Positions 57,608 through 64,000 of a stretch of DNA of 64,000 bases are shown here, piece after piece. The first letter of the stretch is position 1; the number at the start of each line of letters is the position of its first letter. The position numbers were made by a program, and so were the translations under genes. The stretch covers positions 1 through 64,000 of the forward strand of contig NZ_WBIS01000001.1 of the NCBI RefSeq assembly GCF_009749465.1, in the 5' to 3' direction. The stretch comes from Agromyces terreus (GTDB lineage Bacteria; Actinomycetota; Actinomycetes; Actinomycetales; Microbacteriaceae). The notes below the pieces were generated by a model. It had not been told where the DNA came from, did not search any database, and saw only the letters and a list, made by a program, of their open reading frames with translations.

Positions 57608-57841
57608 ATGGTCACCTGGGAGTACATCACCACCCCGCTGCTCATCCACAACACCGCGGCGATCCTGAACAACTGGGGTTCCGAGGGCTGGGAGCTCGTG
57701 CAGATCGTGCAGGGACCCGAGGGCGGGCTCGTCGCCTACCTGAAGCGCCCGACCGGCGGTCAGAGCTCGGCAGCGGCATCCGCCGGCGCCGCAGCCGCCG
57801 CGCAGGCCGCGAAGGCCTTCGAGGGCGAGGAGCGCGCCTGA
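57608..57841 (+). CDS. DUF4177-type small protein
   Basis: 77 residues. The N-terminal part (VTWEYITTPLL, NNWGSEGWELVQIVQ, LVAYLKRP) fits the small DUF4177-type fold, in which Gly-Trp-Glu-Leu is a common run. The C-terminal 30 residues are Ala/Ser/Gly-rich. ATG 57608 follows GACGAGGA. Its stop overlaps the ATG of the RidA gene, so both are expressed together. Function unknown. Confidence 0.72.
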   Translation: MVTWEYITTPLLIHNTAAILNNWGSEGWELVQIVQGPEGGLVAYLKRPTGGQSSAAASAGAAAAAQAAKAFEGEERA

Positions 57842-58311
57842 TGGCCGGGTTCGAGGCGCGGCTCGCCGAGCTCGGCATCGAGCTGCCCGAGGTCGCACCG
57901 CCCGTGGCGGCCTACATCCCCGCCGTCGCGACCGGGTCGTACGTCTACACGTCGGGCCAGCTGCCCTTCACCGCGGGCGCGCTGCCCGCGACGGGCAAGG
58001 TCGGCGACGGCCACGGACTCGTTCCCGCCGACGACGCGAAGGCGTACGCGCGCACGTGCATCCTGAACGCCCTCGCCGCGGTGCGCGCAGAGATCGGCTC
58101 GCTCGACCGCATCACGCGCATCGTGAAGGTCGTCGGCTTCGTGGCGTCCGACGCCGCGTTCACCGGTCAGCCGGGCGTCGTCAACGGCGCCTCCGAGCTG
58201 CTCGGCGAGGTGTTCGGCGAGACCGGTCGCCACGCGCGCTCGGCCGTCGGCGTCGCGGTGCTGCCGCTCGACTCGCCCGTCGAGGTCGAGCTCGTCGTCG
58301 AGTTCGAGTAG
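57841..58311 (+). CDS. RidA/YjgF-family protein
   Basis: 156 residues. VYTSGQLPF, CILNALAAVRAEIG and the C-terminal VAVLPLDSPVEVELVVEFE are typical of RidA proteins, which hydrolyse reactive enamines and imines arising from amino-acid metabolism. This subgroup of about 150 residues is longer than classical RidA and its exact substrate is unclear. The ATG overlaps the upstream stop (TGATG). Confidence 0.85.
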   Translation: MAGFEARLAELGIELPEVAPPVAAYIPAVATGSYVYTSGQLPFTAGALPATGKVGDGHGLVPADDAKAYARTCILNALAAVRAEIGSLDRITRIVKVVGFVASDAAFTGQPGVVNGASELLGEVFGETGRHARSAVGVAVLPLDSPVEVELVVEFE

Positions 58312-58384
58312 CCGCTCGCTGCCACGCCGGGCGCGGGCGACGCGGGGGCCGCGCATCCGTCGGACGGGTGTCGGATGCCGCGCC

Positions 58385-58390
58385 TAGACT
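58385..58390 (+). promoter_or_regulatory. -10 element of the helicase gene
   Basis: TAGACT ends 9 bases before the ATG at 58400, leaving almost no leader in the mRNA. A Shine-Dalgarno sequence is not evident. Confidence 0.45.
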
Positions 58391-58399
58391 TGTCGGGAC

Positions 58400-60874
58400 A
58401 TGACGCTGATCCTCGACCCCGACGACCCGGCCGGCTGGCGCGAGGCGCCCGCCGCATCCGCTGAACCCGGCTCGCACGCGACCTCTGGCAACCGCTTCAC
58501 CGACGGCCTGAACCCCGAGCAGCGCGAGGCGGTCGAGTACCGCGGCCAGGCGCTGCTCATCGTCGCGGGCGCGGGCTCCGGCAAGACCCGCGTGCTGACG
58601 CACCGCATCGCCGGCCTCATCGACAGCCGCGAGGCCTGGCCGAGCCAGATCCTCGCCATCACGTTCACGAACAAGGCCGCCGCCGAGATGCGCGAGCGCG
58701 TCGAGTCGCTGCTCGGCGAGGGCGCGTCCGGCATGTGGATCTCGACCTTCCACTCGGCGTGCGTGCGCATCCTGCGGCGCGAGGCCGAGGCCATCGGCCT
58801 CTCGTCGACGTTCACGATCTACGACTCGGCCGACACCCGCACGGTGCTGAAGCGCATCATCAAAGAGCTCGACGCCGACACCATGGGGTTCACGCCGGCG
58901 AGCGCCCAGTCCAAGATCTCCAAGCTCAAGAACGAGCTGTCCGACGTCGAGTCCTACGCGCGCAACGCGAACATGAACGACCCGCAAGAGGTCATGTTCC
59001 TCGAGATCTTCCGCCAGTACACGCGTCGGCTGCGCGCCGCGAGCGCCCTCGACTTCGACGACCTCATCGCCGAGACCGTCTACCTCTTCCGGGCGTTCCC
59101 GAACGTGGCATCGCTCTACCAGCGACGGTTCCGCCACATCCTCGTCGACGAGTACCAAGACACCAACCACGCCCAGTACTCGCTCATCCGCGAGTTCACG
59201 CAGCCGGTTCCGGCCGAGCGCGTCGCCGAGATGGCCGAGCACGGGTTCAACGTGCGCGGGGTCACCGACTCCTCAGGCGGCATCCCCGGCGCGAGCCTCA
59301 CCGTCGTCGGCGACTCCGACCAGTCGATCTACGCGTTCCGCGGCGCCGACATCCGCAACATCTCCGAGTTCGAACGCGACTTCCCCGGCGCGAAGGTGGT
59401 GCTGCTCGAGCAGAACTACCGCTCGACGCAGAACATCCTGTCGGCCGCGAACGCGGTGATCTCGAACAACTTCGACCGCAAAGACAAGAAGCTCTGGACG
59501 GCCGTCGGCGACGGCGAGAAGATCACGGGCTACACCGGGTACACCGCGCACGACGAGGCGCAGTTCGTCGCCGACGAGATCGAGGCGCTGCACCGCTCGG
59601 GCGTCGCCTACCGCGACATCGCCGTCTTCTACCGCACGAACGCGCAGACCCGTGCGCTCGAAGAGATCTTCGTGCGCTCTGCGCTGCCGTACCGCGTCGT
59701 CGGCGGCACGAAGTTCTACGAGCGCGCCGAGATCAAGGACGCCATGGCGTACCTCATCTCGGTGGCCAACCCGCTCGACGAGCTCGCTCTGCGCCGCATC
59801 CTGAACACGCCCAAGCGCGGCATCGGGCCGGCGACCGAGACCGCGCTGTCCGGTTTCGCCGAGGCCAACGGGCTCACGTTCCGCGAGGCCATGCGCTCGG
59901 CCGACGCGCTCGGGCTCGGGCCCAAGGTCACCGGCGCGATCATGTCGCTCGCGACCGTGCTCGACGAGGCCGCCGCCATGCTCGTGCCCTCGTCGGCGGG
60001 CATCGAGGCGGGCACGAACGAGGGTGCGTCCAAGGTCTCCGACGTGCTCGTGTTCCTGCTCGAGCGTTCGGGGCTCATCGACGCGCTGCGCAACAGCCGC
60101 GATCCCCAAGACGAGACGCGAGCCGAGAACGTCGACGAGCTCGTCGCGCAGACCCGCGACTTCGACCGCGACAACCCGCAGGCCACACTGGTCGACTTCC
60201 TCACCCAGGTCTCGCTCGTGGCCGCCGCCGACGAGCTCGACGACGCCTCGGGCACCGTGTCGCTCATGACCCTGCACACCGCCAAGGGCCTCGAGTACCA
60301 CGCGGTGTTCCTCACCGGCCTCGAAGAGGGGCTGCTGCCGCACCAGATGTCGGCCTCCGAGCCCGGCGGCCCCGCCGAGGAGCGACGCCTCTTCTACGTG
60401 GGCATCACCCGCGCGCGCCAGCGCCTCTACATCTCGCTCGCGATGAGCCGCGCCCAGTTCGGCGAGGTCGCCGTCGCGATGCCGTCGCGGTACCTCCAGG
60501 AGATCCCCGAAGACCTCGTCGACTGGCGGCAGTCCCCGGGCATGGCCACCTCGCGCGGGGGCACCCAGCCGCGGGCCCTCAACGCGCGTCGCCCCGGCGG
60601 GGCGTGGGGCACGCGCGACCGCGACCTCGAGAGGTTCAGCGTCACCGCGTCGGCCAAGCCCAAGGCCGAGTGGGCCAACCGGGTCACGGGCACCGTGCGC
60701 GACAACGGCGACCTCACCCTCGAGGCGGGCGATCGCATCCGCCACGTCGACTTCGGCGAGGGGCGCGTGAACCAGGTCACCGGCGAGGGCACGAAGCGCA
60801 TCGCGCACGTGAGCTTCGACTCCGCGGGGCAGAAGAAGCTCCTCATCAAGATCGCGCCCATCGAGAAGCTGTGA
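58400..60874 (+). CDS. pcrA: ATP-dependent DNA helicase UvrD/PcrA
   Basis: 824 residues, superfamily 1 helicase of DNA repair and replication. The motifs are clear: Q-motif region LNPEQREAVEY, Walker A AGAGSGKT (about 56-63), TFTNKAAAEM, Walker B VDEYQDTN (about 249-256), GDSDQSIYAFRGAD, LEQNYRST, and MTLHTAKGLEYHAVFLTGLE. The C-terminus has a Tudor-like segment (RHVDFGEGRVNQVTGEG) found in PcrA/UvrD and used to bind RNA polymerase. It includes a short insert FNVRGVTDSSGGIPGAS before motif III. It is followed by a NUDIX gene 10 bases later. The symbol reflects the family; UvrD1-type naming is equally used in actinobacteria. Confidence 0.93.
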   Translation: MTLILDPDDPAGWREAPAASAEPGSHATSGNRFTDGLNPEQREAVEYRGQALLIVAGAGSGKTRVLTHRIAGLIDSREAWPSQILAITFTNKAAAEMRERVESLLGEGASGMWISTFHSACVRILRREAEAIGLSSTFTIYDSADTRTVLKRIIKELDADTMGFTPASAQSKISKLKNELSDVESYARNANMNDPQEVMFLEIFRQYTRRLRAASALDFDDLIAETVYLFRAFPNVASLYQRRFRHILVDEYQDTNHAQYSLIREFTQPVPAERVAEMAEHGFNVRGVTDSSGGIPGASLTVVGDSDQSIYAFRGADIRNISEFERDFPGAKVVLLEQNYRSTQNILSAANAVISNNFDRKDKKLWTAVGDGEKITGYTGYTAHDEAQFVADEIEALHRSGVAYRDIAVFYRTNAQTRALEEIFVRSALPYRVVGGTKFYERAEIKDAMAYLISVANPLDELALRRILNTPKRGIGPATETALSGFAEANGLTFREAMRSADALGLGPKVTGAIMSLATVLDEAAAMLVPSSAGIEAGTNEGASKVSDVLVFLLERSGLIDALRNSRDPQDETRAENVDELVAQTRDFDRDNPQATLVDFLTQVSLVAAADELDDASGTVSLMTLHTAKGLEYHAVFLTGLEEGLLPHQMSASEPGGPAEERRLFYVGITRARQRLYISLAMSRAQFGEVAVAMPSRYLQEIPEDLVDWRQSPGMATSRGGTQPRALNARRPGGAWGTRDRDLERFSVTASAKPKAEWANRVTGTVRDNGDLTLEAGDRIRHVDFGEGRVNQVTGEGTKRIAHVSFDSAGQKKLLIKIAPIEKL

Positions 60875-60884
60875 GCGGTCGCGC

Positions 60885-61427
60885 ATGACCTGGCCTACGA
60901 ACGCCTCGCGCACGGTCTACGAGAACCGCTGGATCCGCGTCGTCGAAGACCAGGTCGTGCGCCCCGACGGAGAGGCCGGCATCTACGGCGTCGTCGAGAT
61001 GCGGCATCCGGCGGTCTTCGTCGTCGCCCTCACCGACGCCGATGAGGTGCTGCTCGTGACGGTCGATCGGCACACCGTCGGCACCTCGATCGAGGTGCCC
61101 GCGGGCGGCACCGACGGTGAGGGCGCACGCCTCGCCGCCGAGCGGGAACTGCTCGAGGAGACCGGCCACGCGGCATCCGACTGGCATGAGATCGGGCGCA
61201 TGAACGCGCTGAACGGCATCGCCGTCGCGCCCGAGACCGTCTTCCTCGCCACCGGGCTCCGCCACGTCGAGTCCGCCCGGCGCACGCAGGCCGAAGAGGG
61301 CATCAGCCGCGTGCGGGCCGTGCCGTGGGCCGAGGTCTGGGGCATGGTGCGGGGCGGCGTGATCACCGACGGCGAGACCGTGGCGGCGCTCGCGTACGCG
61401 GCGCTGCACCTCGGCCGCATCTCATGA
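60885..61427 (+). CDS. NUDIX hydrolase, ADP-ribose pyrophosphatase type
   Basis: 180 residues. The Nudix box is visible as EGARLAAERELLEETGHAA after PAGGT (about 66-88), with the RELLEE residues that bind metal. The region before it (VVLTDADEVLLVTVDRH) resembles ADP-ribose pyrophosphatases, which clean up nucleoside diphosphate sugars. ATG 60885 lies 10 bases behind the helicase stop. Its stop overlaps the start of the FUSC gene (ATGA). Confidence 0.85.
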   Translation: MTWPTNASRTVYENRWIRVVEDQVVRPDGEAGIYGVVEMRHPAVFVVALTDADEVLLVTVDRHTVGTSIEVPAGGTDGEGARLAAERELLEETGHAASDWHEIGRMNALNGIAVAPETVFLATGLRHVESARRTQAEEGISRVRAVPWAEVWGMVRGGVITDGETVAALAYAALHLGRIS

Positions 61428-62512
61428 GCGACGACGCGTCCCGATGGACGCGATGGCGGCGCACGCTGCGCACGCTCGACGTCGAGGTCGCCCTGCGGGC
61501 CACCGTCGCCTCGGCCGTGCCGCTCGCCGTGCTCGTCGCGATCGGGCGCACCGACTACGCCGCATACGCCACGTTCGGCGCGATGACCGCGATCTTCGGT
61601 CGCAGCGAACCCTACCGCATCCGGCTTCGCACGGTGAGCACGGCGGCGGCCGCGCAGCTCGCGGCGACCGGGCTCGGCATCCTGCTCGCCGTCCTCGGCG
61701 CCCCGCCGGCGGTCGAGCTGCTCGTGCTCGCCGGGCTCATCGCGGTCGTCATCGTCGCGTTCAACGTGCTCGGCGTCTTCCCGTCGGGGCCGCTGTTCGC
61801 GGTGTTCGGGCTCCTCGTGTGCGCCGCGCAGCCGATCGACGACGGCACCGGGTGGCAGCGATGGGGCGTCGCGTGGATCGCGGCCGCGTTCGCCTGGCTC
61901 CTCGCCATGTCGGGCTGGTTGCTGCGCCGCGCCGCGCCGGGCCGCACCAAGGCGGCGTTCCGCGACCTCACCCGCGCCGGACCCACCCGGCACGATGCCT
62001 GGCGCGACCCGCGCCTCTGGGTGAACGTCGTGCAGAACGTGGTCGCCGCGACCGCGGCCGGCGCCATCGCCGTCGCGTTCGGCCTCGGGCATCCGTACTG
62101 GGCGGTCGTCGCCGCCGTCGCCGTGATCCCGCCGGCGCGCGCCGCGCACACCCTCCAGCGCGGCGTGCATCGTGTGATCGGCACGATCGGCGGCGTGCTG
62201 CTCACGGCGCTGCTGCTCTGGCCCGACCCAGGGGTGTGGGTGCTCGTGCTCATCATCGCGGTCTGCCAGTTCGGGGCCGAGATCCTCGTCGGGCGCCACT
62301 ACGGCGCCGCCCTCCTGTTCATCACGCCGTTGGCGCTGACCGTGGCGCACCTGGCCTCGCCGGCCCCGCTCGTCGGGCTTATCGCCGACCGCGTGCTCGA
62401 GACCGTCGTCGGAGCGGCGGTCGGCCTCATCTGCGTGTTCGTGGCCAGGCGTCTCGCCGAGGTCGACCGGCTGCCGCCGCCGAGCGGGGTCATGCCGCGC
62501 ATCGAGCCCTGA
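61424..62512 (+). CDS. FUSC-family membrane protein
   Basis: 362 residues with two sets of membrane segments (about 30-160 and 205-330) separated by a cytoplasmic part: the arrangement of the FUSC/aromatic acid exporter-like family. YATFGAMTAIFGRSEPYRIRL in the first half and AVVAAVAVIPPARAAHTLQRG in the second are the repeated family regions. The substrate is unknown. Overlaps the NUDIX stop by ATGA, so the two are coupled. Confidence 0.8.
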   Translation: MSDDASRWTRWRRTLRTLDVEVALRATVASAVPLAVLVAIGRTDYAAYATFGAMTAIFGRSEPYRIRLRTVSTAAAAQLAATGLGILLAVLGAPPAVELLVLAGLIAVVIVAFNVLGVFPSGPLFAVFGLLVCAAQPIDDGTGWQRWGVAWIAAAFAWLLAMSGWLLRRAAPGRTKAAFRDLTRAGPTRHDAWRDPRLWVNVVQNVVAATAAGAIAVAFGLGHPYWAVVAAVAVIPPARAAHTLQRGVHRVIGTIGGVLLTALLLWPDPGVWVLVLIIAVCQFGAEILVGRHYGAALLFITPLALTVAHLASPAPLVGLIADRVLETVVGAAVGLICVFVARRLAEVDRLPPPSGVMPRIEP

Positions 62513-62532
62513 CCGCGGAGCAGCGAACGCGA

Positions 62533-62554
62533 CCGACCGCCGGATGTCGGTCGG
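62533..62554. terminator. 7-bp hairpin between convergent genes
   Basis: CCGACCG (62533-62539) and CGGTCGG (62548-62554) pair around an 8-base loop in the 66-base gap between the FUSC and VIT genes, which converge here. No T-run is seen. Confidence 0.45.
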
Positions 62555-62578
62555 ACGGTTCCGGTCAGGCGATGCCGG

Positions 62579-63301
62579 TCAGACCACGTCGCCGAGCAGC
62601 CCGCCGATCACCCACGTCACGAGCAGGGCGAGGGCGCCGCCGACGACCACGCGCACCATCGCGCGGCCTCTCGGGGCCCCGCCGATCCAGGCCGACAGCC
62701 ACCCGGTGACGGCGAGCGCCACGATCACGGCGACGAACGTGGTCGCGACGCGCCACTCCGGCGGCGGCAGCAGGATCGCGAGCATCGGCAGCACCGCCCC
62801 GACCAGGAACGAGAGCGCGGATGCCGCGGCCGCCTGCCACGGGTTCGCGACGTCGAGTTCCGAGATGCGCAGTTCGGCCTCGAGGTGCGCCGCGAGCGGA
62901 TCGTGCGCGGTGAGCTCCCGTGCGACCTGTGCCGCGGTCTGCTCGCTCAACCCGCGGGCGCGGTAGAGCTCGGCGAGTTCGGCGAGCTCCTGCTCGGGCA
63001 TGTCGGCGAGCTCACGCGTCTCCTTGGCGATCAGCGCCCGCTCGGTGTCGCGCTGGGTCGACACCGAGACGTACTCGCCGAGACCCATCGAGATGGCGCC
63101 GGCCACCACCGACGCGACGCCCGCGACGAGGATCGCGCCGAGATCGGTCGTGGCCGCGGCGACGCCGACGACGAGCGCGGCGACCGAGATGATGCCGTCG
63201 TTCGCGCCGAGCACGCCAGCTCGCAGCCAGTTGAGCCTCGCGTGGAGCTCGCTGTCGTGCGGGTCGGGTCCGTGTTGCGGTTCACTCGCGGCATCCGTCA
63301 C
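62579..63301 (-). CDS. VIT1/CCC1-family transporter
   Basis: 240 residues. LNWLRAGVLGANDGIISVAALVVG, then SMGLGEYVSVSTQRDTERA, is typical of vacuolar iron transporter-like proteins, with a middle helical part that binds metal and a C-terminal pair of membrane segments. Bacterial members are proposed to export iron or manganese. The GTG start at 63301 gives the conserved N-terminal helix; the frame opens to 63412, which would overlap the sucC promoter region. Convergent with the FUSC gene, divergent from sucC. Confidence 0.83.
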   Translation of the reverse strand: MTDAASEPQHGPDPHDSELHARLNWLRAGVLGANDGIISVAALVVGVAAATTDLGAILVAGVASVVAGAISMGLGEYVSVSTQRDTERALIAKETRELADMPEQELAELAELYRARGLSEQTAAQVARELTAHDPLAAHLEAELRISELDVANPWQAAAASALSFLVGAVLPMLAILLPPPEWRVATTFVAVIVALAVTGWLSAWIGGAPRGRAMVRVVVGGALALLVTWVIGGLLGDVV

Positions 63302-63351
63302 ACCCGTAGTCTGCCCGACACCGCCGATTCTGAGGGGCACGACAACGGGAG

Positions 63352-63391
63352 TAGCATGGCACGTGGCCCCGTATCTCTCGACTTCGAGAGA
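63352..63391 (+). promoter_or_regulatory. Possible -10 element and leader hairpin of sucC
   Basis: TAGCAT (63352-63357) could be the -10 element. It is followed by a hairpin TCTCTCG-ACTT-CGAGAGA (63374-63391) that would lie near the start of the sucC leader. The role of the hairpin is unknown; it has no T-run. Confidence 0.35.
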
Positions 63392-63458
63392 CTTTCGCGG
63401 GGCGACACCCACCAGCCACTGTGCGCGGTCGCGCGTGCGGACCGATTGGAAGTAGAGC

Positions 63459-64000
63459 GTGGATCTTTACGAGTACCAGGCCAGAGACCTGTTCGAGCAG
63501 TACGGGGTGCCGGTGCTTCCCGGCATCATCGCCGACACCGCCGAGGAGGTGCGCGCGGCGGCTGAGAAGCTCGGCGGCGTGGTCGTCGTCAAGGCGCAGG
63601 TGAAGACCGGCGGTCGCGGCAAGGCCGGCGGCGTCAAGGTCGCGAAGAACCCCGACGAGGCGTTCGAGGCGGCGCAGTCCATCCTCGGCCTCGACATCAA
63701 GGGCCACGTCGTCAAGCGCGTCATGGTCGCGGGCGGCGCCCGCATCGCCCAGGAGTTCTACTTCTCGGTGCTGCTCGACCGCGCCAACCGCTCCTACCTC
63801 TCGCTCACGAGCGTCGAGGGCGGCATGGAGATCGAGCAGCTCGCCGTCGAGAAGCCCGAGGCGCTCGCGCGCATCGAGGTCGACCCCATCGCCGGCGTCG
63901 ACGCGGCGAAGGCCCGCGAGATCGCCGTCGCGGCGAACTTCCCGGCCGACCTGGTCGACAAGGTCGCCGACGTCTTCGTGAAGCTCTACGAGGTCTACAA
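63459..64000 (+). CDS. sucC: Succinyl-CoA ligase beta subunit (partial, runs off the window)
   Basis: The GTG at 63459 starts a frame beginning [21 protein letters not shown], the conserved N-terminus of succinyl-CoA synthetase beta subunits. It continues with [20 protein letters not shown], the ATP-grasp region that binds nucleotide, and remains open to the last base (about 180 residues visible). The enzyme joins succinate and CoA in the citric acid cycle; the alpha subunit (sucD) is expected next. GGAAG at 63448-63452 gives a suitable ribosome-binding site. The C-terminal half lies outside the window. Confidence 0.95.
   Translation, partial: MDLYEYQARDLFEQYGVPVLPGIIADTAEEVRAAAEKLGGVVVVKAQVKTGGRGKAGGVKVAKNPDEAFEAAQSILGLDIKGHVVKRVMVAGGARIAQEFYFSVLLDRANRSYLSLTSVEGGMEIEQLAVEKPEALARIEVDPIAGVDAAKAREIAVAANFPADLVDKVADVFVKLYEVY

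Noticed and set aside
52516..58311. A very long plus-strand open frame opposite the penicillin-binding proteins
   Set aside because: It is antisense to two clear penicillin-binding protein genes, contains only low-complexity Val/Asp/Arg/Gly-rich sequence, and exists because GC-rich genes leave the opposite strand free of stops. Only its end is real, as the RidA gene.

Overview
The window is 64 kb of very GC-rich, gene-dense DNA with many GTG and TTG starts, four-base ATGA/GTGA gene overlaps and an actinobacterial-type SOS box. Together with the gene families (Rv2578c-type radical SAM protein, DUF4012 protein, PASTA-tailed penicillin-binding proteins, succinyl-CoA ligase) this points to an actinobacterium, most likely of the Microbacteriaceae (Agromyces/Microbacterium-like). 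The family is inferred from gene content and base composition; I ran no search.

Layout. (1) 0-8 kb, housekeeping and stress: repeat-rich DNA, an ABC-F ATPase, an SOS-boxed radical SAM protein, two adjacent membrane sensor-like proteins, thymidine kinase and a CPBP membrane protease. (2) 8-22 kb, polysaccharide cluster 1: BY-kinase, its low-molecular-weight phosphatase, a membrane-anchored Asp-box protein, a priming glycosylphosphotransferase, then a lower-GC insert (about 12.6-22.0 kb) with glycosyltransferases, polymerase, flippase and two pyruvyltransferases. (3) 22-31 kb, envelope and precursor genes: DUF4012 protein, a sortase-type surface protein, an acyltransferase-like membrane protein, GalU, a HAD phosphatase, a secreted hydrolase-like protein, a nitroreductase-like protein and UDP-glucose dehydrogenase. 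(4) 31-50 kb, polysaccharide cluster 2 in normal high-GC DNA: glycosyltransferases, a second flippase, two more pyruvyltransferases, three acyltransferase-type proteins, a DUF218 protein, a pectate-lyase-like exported protein, a second polymerase, a second chain-length ATPase and a second priming transferase. (5) 50-64 kb, core genes: tRNA-Pro, metallophosphoesterase, two tandem PASTA penicillin-binding proteins, DUF4177 and RidA proteins, UvrD/PcrA helicase, NUDIX hydrolase, FUSC membrane protein, VIT-family protein and the start of sucC.

How the genes work together. GalU and Ugd supply UDP-glucose and UDP-glucuronate. Two Wzx/Wzy-type systems (priming transferase, glycosyltransferases, flippase, polymerase, chain-length ATPase) would build one or two surface polymers decorated with pyruvate ketals and acyl groups.

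The observation I rate highest is a shared promoter arrangement. A motif GTTAMNTCT lies exactly 44 bp (three cases) or 55 bp (one case, one helical turn more) upstream of a TANNNT -10 element in front of four polysaccharide or envelope transcription units. This looks like the operator of an unidentified activator controlling the locus. Other notable signals are leaderless promoters with identical spacing at three envelope genes, a 9-bp word GCGGATGCC that is far too frequent and forms the stems of several terminator-like hairpins, and a perfect SOS box overlapping an alternative start codon.
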